From the NCBI GenBank assembly GCA_964545715.1, contig CAZJHX010000046.1, positions 1 to 64,000 on the forward strand: DNA of 64,000 nt, written 5' to 3'. The notes under the pieces were generated by a model that was not told where the DNA came from, did not search any database, and saw only the letters and a program-made list of their open reading frames with translations. The stretch comes from CAZJHX01 sp964545715. GTDB taxonomy: Bacteria > Myxococcota_A > UBA9042 > GCA-2863065. Of the stretch, positions 54,410 through 64,000 are shown one piece after another. How positions within the stretch are numbered: the first letter of the stretch is position 1; each line of letters opens with the position of its first letter. The position numbers and the translations under genes were made by a program.

Positions 54410-55437
54410 GCTGGCTCACCGATTCGGTCATGCTCGGCCGCGCGATAACCGCGCACAGGGCCCCATTCAAGCTCACCGTCGCCGTCACCTACGTCTGCGA
54501 TCAGCGCTGCACCCACTGCCGGATCTGGCGGCGCGGTCGCACCGATGAGCTGGACGCCGCCGAGTGGCGACGCGTGTGGCGGGCCGCCTCGGACACCCTG
54601 AGCTGGATCGACCTGACCGGCGGGGAGGTCACCAGCCGCCCGGACTTTGCCGAGATCGCCATCGCCGCCGTCGAAGAGTGCTCACACCTGGCCATGCTCC
54701 ACTACCCGAGCAATGGTCGCCGACCCGAGGTGCTGGAGCAGGTCACGCGAGCCATTCTGGGCGCCGGCCCGCGCCGCCTGGTGCTCAGCCTCAGCCTGGA
54801 CGGCCCGCGCGAGACCCACGATCGCCTCCGCGGCGATCCGGGCGCCTTCGATCACGCCATGGACAGCTATCGCCGCATACGCGCGCTGGGCGTCGAGGTC
54901 TACTTCGGCATGACCCTCTCGCCGTGGAACGTGGAGCTGCTGGACGCCACCCAGCAGGCGATCCGCGACGAGATCCCGGGCTTCGGCTGGCGCGACCTGC
55001 ACGTCAACTTTCTGCACGAAAGCGACCACTACTTCGGCAACACCGGCATCGAGCGCAACGACCCCGACCGCCTCCGCGCCGTCATCGAGCGCTTCATCGA
55101 GCGCCGCGGCCTGGCCCGCCACCCGACCCAGCTCCTGGAGCGCCTCTACCTGAAGCACGTCCCCGAGCATCTGGCCACGGGCCGCTCGCCCCTCAAATGC
55201 TCGTCCCTTAAAAGCCACGGCTTCATCGATCCGACGGGCCGGGTCTACCCGTGCCACATCTGGGACGAGCCGGTGGGCCGCCTGCGTGACCACCATTACT
55301 CGCTGTCCGAAATCTGGGCTCTGGAGCGCACGCGCGCCGTCCGCGCCGAGGTCGAAGCCGACCGCTGCCCGGGCTGCTGGACCCCGTGCGAGGCCTACCC
55401 GACGATTCTGGCGAACCTCCCGGGCTCGATGCTCTAA
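54406..55437 (+). CDS. Radical SAM enzyme with SPASM-like C-terminus
   Basis: 343 residues from the GTG at 54406, which overlaps the carbamoyltransferase stop (GTGA). The cluster motif is CDQRCTHCRIW (C-x3-C-x2-C, about residue 28), followed by LTGGEVTSRPDF (GGE motif) and LSLDGPRETHDRLRG. The C-terminus has KCSSLKSHGFIDPTGRVYPCHIW and CPGCWTPCEAYPTIL, the Cys pattern of SPASM/twitch domains holding an auxiliary Fe-S cluster. Such enzymes modify peptides, sugars or other metabolites by radical chemistry. The neighbours make a modified glycan or a small secreted metabolite likely. Confidence 0.9.
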   Translation: MSWLTDSVMLGRAITAHRAPFKLTVAVTYVCDQRCTHCRIWRRGRTDELDAAEWRRVWRAASDTLSWIDLTGGEVTSRPDFAEIAIAAVEECSHLAMLHYPSNGRRPEVLEQVTRAILGAGPRRLVLSLSLDGPRETHDRLRGDPGAFDHAMDSYRRIRALGVEVYFGMTLSPWNVELLDATQQAIRDEIPGFGWRDLHVNFLHESDHYFGNTGIERNDPDRLRAVIERFIERRGLARHPTQLLERLYLKHVPEHLATGRSPLKCSSLKSHGFIDPTGRVYPCHIWDEPVGRLRDHHYSLSEIWALERTRAVRAEVEADRCPGCWTPCEAYPTILANLPGSML

Positions 55438-55466
55438 CCCGCGTGTCGGCTGGTCTTGGCTCCGGG

Positions 55467-56855
55467 TTAGAGCTCGAGGATCGCGCGGGCCAGGACGTCG
55501 TCGCACAGCACGTGGTTGACGAAGCCGCCGCGCACGATGGCGCGGGCCGAGCGGGCCTTGCGCGGGCCCGATGCCAGAAGGAGCACCAGCTTGTTCTTTT
55601 CGATCTGGGACATGCGGCGCAGCTGCTCGGTGTCAACGCCGATCAGCTGCTCGACGCGGTTGTGTTTGTTCAGCGGGAGCAGCGCGCCGGTCTCGTTGAT
55701 CGGGTTCAGGCAGACGTCCGCCATCGCTTCGTCCGGTGAGGCCAGCTTGTAGCCCTGGGTTGCCAGCACGCGCTGCAGCGGGCCATCCGGGGTGAGGCTG
55801 TCGCCGACGCCCATGACCGCGATGTCGATCTCGGTGAGCTGGTCCAATACCGTGGTGATCGAGCGCTGGCGCAGCATGACGTCGCCGTCGTCCGTCAGGT
55901 AGCCGAAGGCGCGCAGGGTGTAGCCCTGGATGCGCTCCTGGCCGAGCAGGGCGCCGAGGCGGTAGGCCAGGCCGCCGACCAGGACGTCCGCCAGCGAGAT
56001 CTGCTTGTTGAATGGCTCGATGCCCAGCGGGTAGAGGCGATATGTGCGTTCGGGCCACGTGAGGTCGCCGTAGCCCACCTGGCGGACCAGCGACGCGACG
56101 TGGAAGCCGCCCGCCAGACCCATCTGGCTGGCGTGGGCGTGGCGCTTGAGGAAGCGCGCGATCACCTCCAGGCCGAAGCGGCCCGTGATCAGCGGACCCA
56201 TGTGGCCGCCAAACTTGTAGGCCTTGTTGACCGGGTTTTTGACTACGGTCACCTTCAGGCGCGACTTTGCGGACTCCGGCAGCGCGGGATCCTTGCGCAG
56301 CTTGTCCACCACGCGTGCGCCCAGGTCCGTGTCCAACGCGTCGTCGCCGACCATCAGCTCCGCCACACCCAGGAAGACACCGGACTGCGCCAAGCGTCCC
56401 AGCTCCCACTCCAGGCGGTCGCGGTTGTCGCTGTCGTCCAGGTCGCCCGCGTCCACGCCTACCGCTTCACAAACCTCCTTCGATAGCGGGTCGCCGCTCA
56501 GCAGGTGCTCGAGCGCGGTGACGAAGCGGGTCCGGTTGGGGCTGAGCGCCGGCATGCGGCGGGCCCACTGGACGCCGCCGCGGCCCTCTACGCCAAGCTC
56601 GCCCAGCAGGAACTCGGGCGTCACGTCGAAGACTCGCGACAACGCCACAAGCTGCTGCACGGTCGGCGCCCGCCGATCGGAGCGAAGCAGGCTGTAGGTC
56701 GAGGGCGACAGCGGCACTCCAAACGTCTCGCGGACCTCTTTGCAGATCTCGCGTGCGGCGACCGGGTGACCTTGACGCTCGGTCAGCGCGCTCTCGGCCT
56801 GAAGCAGACGTTGCCCAATTCGGATCTCTCCGATCTTTCCATCTAATGCTGGCAT
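55467..56855 (-). CDS. XRE-type HTH regulator fused to SorC-like sugar-binding domain
   Basis: 462 residues from the ATG at 56855, chosen because a -10 box lies only 12 nt upstream; a TTG at 56894 would lie in the -35. The N-terminus (IGQRLLQAESALTERQG...VRETFGVPLSPSTYSLLRSDRRAPTVQQLVALSRVFDV) is an XRE/Cro-like HTH. From about residue 190 to the end the chain resembles the SorC/DeoR-type effector domain (GHMGPLITGRFG, VLVGGLAYRLGALLG, VMGVGDSLTP, LNKHNRVEQLIGVDTEQL, LVLLLASGPRKARSARAIVRGGFVNHVLCDDVLARAILEL in parts). These domains bind phosphorylated sugars. Joining an XRE HTH to a SorC domain is unusual. It probably controls a sugar or glycan pathway and itself. Confidence 0.78.
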   Translation of the reverse strand: MPALDGKIGEIRIGQRLLQAESALTERQGHPVAAREICKEVRETFGVPLSPSTYSLLRSDRRAPTVQQLVALSRVFDVTPEFLLGELGVEGRGGVQWARRMPALSPNRTRFVTALEHLLSGDPLSKEVCEAVGVDAGDLDDSDNRDRLEWELGRLAQSGVFLGVAELMVGDDALDTDLGARVVDKLRKDPALPESAKSRLKVTVVKNPVNKAYKFGGHMGPLITGRFGLEVIARFLKRHAHASQMGLAGGFHVASLVRQVGYGDLTWPERTYRLYPLGIEPFNKQISLADVLVGGLAYRLGALLGQERIQGYTLRAFGYLTDDGDVMLRQRSITTVLDQLTEIDIAVMGVGDSLTPDGPLQRVLATQGYKLASPDEAMADVCLNPINETGALLPLNKHNRVEQLIGVDTEQLRRMSQIEKNKLVLLLASGPRKARSARAIVRGGFVNHVLCDDVLARAILEL

Positions 56856-56865
56856 GGTGCGGTCG

Positions 56866-56894
56866 AGTTTACCGTAGCTTAACGACTTGCCCAA
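56866..56894 (-). promoter_or_regulatory. Promoter of the XRE-SorC regulator
   Basis: Minus strand: TTGGGC (56889-56894), 17-nt spacer, TAAACT (56866-56871), 10 nt before the ATG at 56855. It shares its -35 with the divergent promoter at 56887-56917, so one bound protein could control both directions. Confidence 0.45.
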
Positions 56895-56917
56895 GTACTG
56901 AGCGACGGTGCTAATAT
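56887..56917 (+). promoter_or_regulatory. Promoter of the small charged protein gene
   Basis: TTGCCC (56887-56892) and an extended -10, TGC-TAATAT (56912-56917), with a 19-nt spacer. The expected transcription start falls about one base before the ATG at 56925, so the mRNA may be leaderless or use the second ATG at 56934. Confidence 0.4.
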
Positions 56918-56924
56918 TCGGCCC

Positions 56925-57188
56925 ATGAATCAGATGAGTCCATGGGAAATGGTCGTCGATTTTTTCACGCGGCTGCTCAGAGGCCGCATCGACGGAGCCA
57001 CGATCACTGCCAAATCCAAGATGAAGGGCGTGGAGTACAAGGCCAAGGCCGCCGCCTCAAAGAAGTTCAACGCCGCGGTGGACGGCGCCATGAACAAGGG
57101 CAAAGAGAAAGCCCAGGCGATGACCAGTAAGCAGAAAGAGGCAGAAGAGAAAGCGGAAGCGAGCGAAGAGAAGAGCGAGGAGGGATGA
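56925..57188 (+). CDS. Small charged helical protein
   Basis: 87 residues: a hydrophobic/amphipathic N-terminus (MNQMSPWEMVVDFFTRLLRG), then an Ala/Lys-rich helix (AKSKMKGVEYKAKAAASKKF) and an acidic Lys/Glu end (KQKEAEEKAEASEEKSEEG). It is probably membrane-associated through the first 20 residues. Family unknown. Divergent from the XRE-SorC regulator, with overlapping promoters. The terminator of the groE operon lies just after its stop. Confidence 0.65.
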   Translation: MNQMSPWEMVVDFFTRLLRGRIDGATITAKSKMKGVEYKAKAAASKKFNAAVDGAMNKGKEKAQAMTSKQKEAEEKAEASEEKSEEG

Positions 57189-57189
57189 G

Positions 57190-57217
57190 AAAAGGCGCGC
57201 CGCCGGTGAGACGGCGC
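57190..57217 (-). terminator. Intrinsic terminator of the groE operon
   Basis: A hairpin with 6-bp stem (GCGCCG at 57197-57202 with CGGCGC at 57212-57217) is followed, on the minus strand, by GCC and a TTTT run at 57190-57193. It lies 22 nt after the groEL stop. On the plus strand there is no T-run, so it serves the groE direction. Confidence 0.5.
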
Positions 57218-57238
57218 CCTCTCCCGTAGGCGCAAGGC

Positions 57239-58891
<1,653 letters not shown>

Positions 58892-58918
58892 GAGTACTTC
58901 TCCCTTAAATCCCTGTGT

Positions 58919-59206
58919 CTACTCGACGACGCCGATGACGTCGTCCTCGCGGAGGATCAGGTGCTCTTCACCCTCGATCTTGACCTCGGTACCCGCGTAC
59001 TTGCTGAACAGGATGGTGTCGCCAACCTTGACCTCGAGGGGACGGGTCTCGCCGCTATCCAGCAGCTTGCCGTTGCCCACGGCCACAACCTGGGCCTCCT
59101 GGGGCTTCTCTTTGGCGGTATCCGGAATGATGATCCCACCAGCTGTGGTCTGCTCTTTGTCTACACGCTTGACCAGCAGGCGATCCTGCAAGGGGCGAAT
59201 CTTCAT
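58919..59206 (-). CDS. groS: Co-chaperonin GroES (10 kDa)
   Basis: 95 residues: KIRPLQDRLLVKRVDKEQTTAGGIIIPDTAKEKPQ (containing the mobile loop) and VGDTILFSKYAGTEVKIEGEEHLILREDDVIGVV are typical. The lid of the GroEL chamber. First gene of the groE operon, behind a CIRCE operator. AGGAG-type ribosome-binding sequence directly upstream (GGAGAG). Confidence 0.99.
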   Translation of the reverse strand: MKIRPLQDRLLVKRVDKEQTTAGGIIIPDTAKEKPQEAQVVAVGNGKLLDSGETRPLEVKVGDTILFSKYAGTEVKIEGEEHLILREDDVIGVVE

Positions 59207-59231
59207 TGGTTTCTCTCCTAATTTCAGTGAC

Positions 59232-59258
59232 TTGGCACTCTCCCCCTGAGAGTGCTAC
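59232..59258 (-). promoter_or_regulatory. CIRCE operator (HrcA-binding)
   Basis: Inverted repeat TTGGCACTC - 9 nt - GAGTGCTAC, differing from the consensus TTAGCACTC-N9-GAGTGCTAA at one base in each arm. It lies between the predicted start of transcription and the groES ATG. It implies heat-shock repression by HrcA; no hrcA gene is in the window. Confidence 0.92.
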
Positions 59259-59276
59259 AGCGACTCGAACGCGGAA

Positions 59277-59304
59277 TGTATAGGCCACTGCTCGAGGGTG
59301 GCAA
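59277..59304 (-). promoter_or_regulatory. groE promoter
   Basis: On the minus strand TTGCCA (59299-59304), 16-nt spacer, TATACA (59277-59282). Transcription would begin near 59270, so the CIRCE lies in the first 40 nt of the message as in other CIRCE-controlled groE operons. Confidence 0.6.
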
Positions 59305-59392
59305 GCGCGAAAATGAATTTTCCTGCCGAAACCCTTAGAATGCGCGAAACGACAGCCGCCCCGTTTGGAACATTCAGGAGCCTTTTAGACCC

Positions 59393-62300
59393 ATGACAGC
59401 CGTAGTGCGCACCGCGCGCCAACACTCGTGGCCTCTCGTCGCCGTAACCGCCGCTCTGCTCTTTGTCGGGCTGACGGTCTCGAGCTGTGGAGACGACGAG
59501 CTGATCTTCCCAAACCTATACCTGTCGGTGACCAGTGAGCCGTTGCCGGATGGCAGCCGCATTGCGCAGCTGCGCGGCACGTTCTTATGGGACGACGGCA
59601 GCAAGCAGTCCAACGTCTCCAAGATCCGGTCCGATATCGACATCGGCGCGGGCGGCACATGGGTGATCAGCGTCAAGGCTCCGGGCGGTGCGGCGACAGC
59701 GGCTACCCTCATCGTGCACGGGCTGGTGGATGGCGACGCCTCTCCGGCGGCGGTCTGGTATGGGCGCGTCAACCCGTCGGTGGAAGAGCAGGTCGCGGTG
59801 CATCTGAAGGTGCTCGGCACCGACTGCGATGCGGACGGCGACGGCATTGAGGACTGCGACACCGCTGGGTGCTGCCCCTCGGGCGGAGGCGTCGTGAGCG
59901 ACTGCAACGATGACGACTCCGTAGCCAGCCCGCTGTCCGACGTCTCCTGTGAGATCTGCGGTCAGTCCAAGCCGCCGCATGACGTCGACTGCGACGGCGT
60001 GCCCGACTGCAAGGACTCGGACGGCGACGGCGTAATGGACTGCCAGGAAGAGAAGCTGGGCTGCGACCCCGGCGGTACCGAGGACATCTGCGACGGCAAG
60101 GACCAGGACTGCGACGGTCAGACCGACGAGGACTTCACCCCGGTCGCCTGCACCAACAAGGTCGACGGGATCGGCGAGTGCACCGGCTTGAGCACGTGCG
60201 GCGGCGCTGTGGGCGAGGGCTGCGACGCAGCGACTCCGGTCGCCGAGACCTGCGACAAGATCGACAACGACTGCGATGGGCAGACCGACGAGGATGTCGC
60301 GGATTGCGGCGAATGGACGGGGGATTGGGACGGTGATGGGGCGATCGGCGCCGACGACTGCGACGAGTACGACGCCCGCTTCCACAAAGGCTCGACGTAC
60401 GCCAAATGCTGTGACGAGGCTGACGCGCCGCCCGATGGCGCCGACCCCAACTGGTGCGACTACGACTGCGACGGCTCGCCCAACCTGTGCATTGAAAAGG
60501 ACACCGACAAGGACGGTGTGCCCGACGACATCGACTGCGACAACGGCGCGCACGACCCGACCATCTATCAAAAGACGCCGGGCAAGGCCGGTGCGCCCGA
60601 GATCTGCGACGACGGGATCGACCAGGACTGCAACGGGTCGGACGCGATCTGCGACACCGTGGGCGATGGCGACAAGGACAAATGGGGCCTGCCCGGCGAC
60701 TGCGACGACACCGATCCCGATGTGAATCCGGGGGCGCCTGAGGTGTGCGACGGCAAGGACAACGACTGCAACGGCCTGATCGACGACGGGAACCCGGGCG
60801 GCGGTGAGGCGTGCAACCACCTGACGAAGTGGAACGTGGGCGAGTGCGAGCCAAAGCTGGAGGGCACGCTGGTGTGCGTGCCGGACGCGCAGAAGCTGGA
60901 GCCGGATGATCTGGAGCAGGTGGATCCGCCTGGCGTGAAGGCCGCCGTGATCTGTGTCGGCTACTACCAGCCGCCCGCGCTCGAGGCGTTCTGTGACGGC
61001 AAGGACGAGAACTGCAACGACAAGATCGACGACTCGTTTGACTGGGATCTGGACCCCGATGGCTTTGTGCGCGTCATTGGCGACGAGTGCGGCGCCGGGA
61101 TCTGCGCGGACGGCGAGGTCGTGTGCCACCCGGACGCCGCGAACCGCGACGTTGACGGTCAGCTTTGGTGCAGCGGTCTGGCCAACAAGATCGAGGGCGT
61201 CGAAGGTGTGGATCACTGCGACAACCTGGACAATGACTGCGACGGCGAGGTCGACAACCTGGTGCTCGCGCCCGATGACCTGCCGAACACCGGCTGCCCG
61301 AACCAGGGCGCGTGCGCCGATGCGCCGCAGGATGTCGACTGCTGGTGCACCGACGGGGTCTGGGAGTACGACATGGCGGCGTTCCCCGAGTGGCCTGTCG
61401 AGGCGATGTGCGACGGCATTGACGGTGACTGCGACGGTGAGATCGATGAGCAGTCAGACGGTACGCAGATCGGCGATACCTGCGACGGCGTCGGGCAGTG
61501 CGGCGAGGGCAAGATCGAGTGCGCGACCGGCGACGCGGTGGTTCATACGTGCAGCACCGACTTCAACGGGTCGCAATCCGGTGTGAAGCCCGAGGTCTGC
61601 AACACGCTGGACGACGACTGCAACGGCGAGATCGACAACGGCATCGAGTGGCAGGGCATCCCGCTGGGCGACGCCTGCGACGGCATCGGCGCGTGCGGTA
61701 ACGGCACGGTGGAGTGCTCGCTGCAGGACACGGTGGCCACGTGCTCGTCCAACCCGGATGGAACCGACCCGCAGGACACCCCTGAGGTCTGCGACACCGT
61801 GGACAACGACTGCGATACCGAGCTCAACGAGGGCCAGTTCTGGCAGGGGATCGCGCTGGGCGATCAGTGCGACGGCATCGGGCAGTGCGGCATCGGCGTG
61901 GTCGAGTGCGCGGCCGACACGACGGCGACGTGCTCGACCAACGATGACGGCAGCGATCCGGGCAACACCCTGGAGGTCTGCGACTTTGCCGACAACGACT
62001 GCAACGGCGCTGTCGACGAGAACCACACCTACGAAGGTATTCCGTTGGGCCAGCCGTGTGACGGCATCGGCGTGTGCGGCAACGGCACGGTGACCTGCGC
62101 GCAGACCGGCGCCGCGGTTGCGACCTGCAGCACGAACCCCAACGGACCCAACGCGCAGAGCACCGATGAGGTCTGCGACACGCTGGACAACGACTGCAAC
62201 GGTGAGCCGGACGACGGGCTGCAGTGGCAGGGCGTGGATCTGGGCGACACATGCGACGGCATCGGCGAGTGCGGTGAAGGCACGGTGGTCTGCAACGCGG

Positions 62301-64000
62301 CCGAGGTCGCGACGTGCAGCACGAACGCGGACGGTCCGGACGACAACCTCACGGAAGATGAGGAGGAGATCTGCGACAACAAGGACAACGATTGCAACGG
62401 TGAGACGGACAACGACATCACCAACGACACGACGGGCGCGGACGCCGTCTGCAACTTCACCGGCGTGTGCAACAAGACCAACATCACCTATCAGTGCCAG
62501 CCAGGCGGCGTCGAGGTCTGCATTCCGCCCGCGCCGGGCAACGACTTCGGTTACAAAAACCCCGAGGAGACGTGCGACGGCAAGGACAACGACTGCGACG
62601 GCGAGACCGACGAGCCGACGACTGTTATCGCGGTCGGAGATGACCTGTGCGACCTCACCGTGGGCGTGTGCACTGGTATGGAGCCGACCTGCGATGGGCC
62701 GCTGGGCTGGGTCTGTCACTACGATCTGATCGCCGCCTACTCCGTGACCGAAGGCGCGACGCAGTGCGATGACAAGGACAACGACTGCGACGGGGTCACG
62801 GACGAGTCCTTCACCGACAAGGGCAACGCGTGCACCCGCGGCGTGGGCCAGTGCCAGCTGACCGGGACGCTGATCTGCAACGGATCCAACAACGGTCTGG
62901 TGTGCAGCGTGACCGGCGCGGAGCTGGGTACGACGTGTGACGACGGCGACGCGTGCACGCACACGGACGACTGCAGCGGCGGCGACAACTCGGACTGCGC
63001 CGGCGTCTCTTACAGCTGCATTCCGGATGGCCTGGCCTGCACCGACGACAACTGCTCCGGGGACGGCAACTGCACGTTCGACCTGCAGGCCGGCAAGTGC
63101 AACATCGGCAACAAGTGCTACGACGCTCAGGCGCTGAACCCGTCCAACGACTGCCAGTGGTGCGATCCCACCAAGGACACGGCGGACTGGTCGCTGCGTC
63201 CGAACGGCGCGCAATGCGACGACTTGAACGCCTGCACCGTCAGCGATGCGTGCAACGCGTCCGGCGAGTGCAAGGGCACCGGCAAGGACTGCGGCGACGG
63301 GCTCGACTGCACGATCGACGCGTGCTCCAACGACGTCTGCGACAACAGCGGGCTCAAGGTCGGGACCTGCCTGATCGCCGGCGTCTGCTACAACGACGGC
63401 GCGGAGCAGATCATCGGTGGCTGCAAGACCTGCCAACCCAGCGTCAGCCAGTCCGTCTGGAGCGACAAGCAGGACGGATTGTCCTGTGATGACGCCCAGA
63501 AGTGCACCCAGTTTGACGAGTGCAAGGTGGGCGTCTGCGTCGGTGAGCAGAACGCGTGTAATGACAGCAACGAGTGCACCGCGGACAGCTGCGACAACGG
63601 CGCCGCGGGCAACGGGTGCGTCAACGCGGCCCTGGATGCCGCGCCGTGCGATGACGACGGCAACGCCTGCACCAACAACGTGTGCTCCGGCTCCACGTGC
63701 ACCCATCCGATCAAGACGGACGGATGCCTTATCGCCGGCGCCTGTTACAGCAACAACCAGGTCAACCCGGACAACCAGTGCCAGCTGTGCGTAAACGCCA
63801 CGGCGCCGGCCGCGTGGACGAACAAGGGCAACGGCATCACCTGCAACGACGCCAACGAGTGCACCAAGGACGACGTGTGCGACGGCTCGGGTGGCTGTGC
63901 CGGTGTGGCGCTGGCGGACGAGGACTGCGACGACGGCAACGACTGCACGTTCGACTTCTGTCCCGGCGCGGCGGGTTGCCAGTACTTGAAGGTGCCGGAC
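59393..64000 (+). CDS. Giant MopE-repeat surface lipoprotein (partial, C-terminus missing)
   Basis: Open from the ATG at 59393 to the window end: 1536 codons without a stop. Residues 1-32 form a lipoprotein signal (LVAVTAALLFVGLTVSSC). Residues about 35-145 form a beta domain. Then come TSP3-like calcium segments (CDADGDGIEDCDTAG; DSDGDGVMDCQEE) and 14 motifs of the form C-D/N-x2-D-N-D-C-D/N-G-x-x-D-E between about residues 230 and 1140. Six of them are spaced by a regular module containing DACDGIGxCGxGTVEC. The last 390 residues change to a different Cys-rich repeat (DDGDACTHTDDCSGG; CTADSCDNGAAG). It is a metal-stabilised, disulfide-rich adhesin-like surface protein. A TAGAATGCG sequence at 59337, also seen before the VWA gene, might be a -10 region. 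Confidence 0.85.
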   Translation, partial: MTAVVRTARQHSWPLVAVTAALLFVGLTVSSCGDDELIFPNLYLSVTSEPLPDGSRIAQLRGTFLWDDGSKQSNVSKIRSDIDIGAGGTWVISVKAPGGAATAATLIVHGLVDGDASPAAVWYGRVNPSVEEQVAVHLKVLGTDCDADGDGIEDCDTAGCCPSGGGVVSDCNDDDSVASPLSDVSCEICGQSKPPHDVDCDGVPDCKDSDGDGVMDCQEEKLGCDPGGTEDICDGKDQDCDGQTDEDFTPVACTNKVDGIGECTGLSTCGGAVGEGCDAATPVAETCDKIDNDCDGQTDEDVADCGEWTGDWDGDGAIGADDCDEYDARFHKGSTYAKCCDEADAPPDGADPNWCDYDCDGSPNLCIEKDTDKDGVPDDIDCDNGAHDPTIYQKTPGKAGAPEICDDGIDQDCNGSDAICDTVGDGDKDKWGLPGDCDDTDPDVNPGAPEVCDGKDNDCNGLIDDGNPGGGEACNHLTKWNVGECEPKLEGTLVCVPDAQKLEPDDLEQVDPPGVKAAVICVGYYQPPALEAFCDGKDENCNDKIDDSFDWDLDPDGFVRVIGDECGAGICADGEVVCHPDAANRDVDGQLWCSGLANKIEGVEGVDHCDNLDNDCDGEVDNLVLAPDDLPNTGCPNQGACADAPQDVDCWCTDGVWEYDMAAFPEWPVEAMCDGIDGDCDGEIDEQSDGTQIGDTCDGVGQCGEGKIECATGDAVVHTCSTDFNGSQSGVKPEVCNTLDDDCNGEIDNGIEWQGIPLGDACDGIGACGNGTVECSLQDTVATCSSNPDGTDPQDTPEVCDTVDNDCDTELNEGQFWQGIALGDQCDGIGQCGIGVVECAADTTATCSTNDDGSDPGNTLEVCDFADNDCNGAVDENHTYEGIPLGQPCDGIGVCGNGTVTCAQTGAAVATCSTNPNGPNAQSTDEVCDTLDNDCNGEPDDGLQWQGVDLGDTCDGIGECGEGTVVCNAAEVATCSTNADGPDDNLTEDEEEICDNKDNDCNGETDNDITNDTTGADAVCNFTGVCNKTNITYQCQPGGVEVCIPPAPGNDFGYKNPEETCDGKDNDCDGETDEPTTVIAVGDDLCDLTVGVCTGMEPTCDGPLGWVCHYDLIAAYSVTEGATQCDDKDNDCDGVTDESFTDKGNACTRGVGQCQLTGTLICNGSNNGLVCSVTGAELGTTCDDGDACTHTDDCSGGDNSDCAGVSYSCIPDGLACTDDNCSGDGNCTFDLQAGKCNIGNKCYDAQALNPSNDCQWCDPTKDTADWSLRPNGAQCDDLNACTVSDACNASGECKGTGKDCGDGLDCTIDACSNDVCDNSGLKVGTCLIAGVCYNDGAEQIIGGCKTCQPSVSQSVWSDKQDGLSCDDAQKCTQFDECKVGVCVGEQNACNDSNECTADSCDNGAAGNGCVNAALDAAPCDDDGNACTNNVCSGSTCTHPIKTDGCLIAGACYSNNQVNPDNQCQLCVNATAPAAWTNKGNGITCNDANECTKDDVCDGSGGCAGVALADEDCDDGNDCTFDFCPGAAGCQYLKVPD

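Overview
The window comes from a GC-rich bacterium. It has a diderm envelope with many Cys-rich secreted lipoproteins carrying MopE-like C-D/N-D-C motifs, DTG/EEP/TGGD spacer repeats, dense 4-nt start/stop overlaps and sigma-54 promoter elements. This combination fits a Myxococcota or Bradymonadota-type 'deltaproteobacterium'; I infer that from gene style, not from a phylogenetic marker. A run of ten Ns at 48621-48630 shows that it is a draft scaffold.

Layout. 1-9.2 kb: a partial membrane protein and an exported repeat protein, a coiled-coil membrane protein, recQ (minus) behind a consensus sigma-54 element, an Ig-like lipoprotein translationally coupled to an M74-type peptidase with HEAT repeats, and a Glu/Leu-type amino acid dehydrogenase. 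9.2-16.4 kb: a DTG-repeat lipoprotein, then six genes joined by 1-4 nt start/stop overlaps: TerY-like VWA, PP2C phosphatase, TerY-C-like zinc protein, Ser/Thr-like kinase with zinc ribbon, seven-blade WD40 protein and an Eco57I/TaqI-type N6-adenine DNA methyltransferase. I regard this as the most interesting system here. It looks like a phosphorylation switch of the TerY-P kind hard-wired to a DNA modification enzyme. 16.4-19.4 kb: a zinc-ribbon protein behind a perfect sigma-54 element, a small ORF, and tex.

19.4-29 kb is an envelope region on the minus strand: a GDPD lipoprotein, a beta-helix/Gly-rich lipoprotein, an ECF sigma factor, a six-TM NrsF-like anti-sigma candidate and a MopE-repeat/C-type-lectin lipoprotein, apparently one regulatory and surface operon. 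A TVP38-type membrane protein, an HExxH lipoprotein and a Cys-rich lipoprotein follow. 29-37 kb holds an HD hydrolase, tRNA-Thr(CGT), an AMMECR1 protein, a small ORF behind a third sigma-54-like element, two GT2 glycosyltransferases and a GT39-like membrane protein. 37-44 kb holds RNase E/G with a very long disordered tail, a HEAT protein, and a PspA + AAA+ pair.

44-55.5 kb is a glycan or small-molecule biosynthesis region: two NodU-type carbamoyltransferases, a GT2, WecB, a multi-TM glycosyltransferase, an MBL-fold hydrolase, a PP-loop ATPase with a small partner, an alpha/alpha-toroid protein, a radical SAM enzyme and an IscU-like scaffold. 55.5-64 kb holds an XRE + SorC-type regulator fusion, a small basic/acidic protein, groEL-groES under a CIRCE operator, and the first 1536 residues of a giant MopE-repeat lipoprotein that runs off the window.

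Coding density is extreme. Seven convergent gene pairs overlap at their ends, four of them sharing a YTAG tetranucleotide that encodes both stops. No stretch longer than 300 nt lacks a gene. I found no insertion sequence, integrase or CRISPR array.
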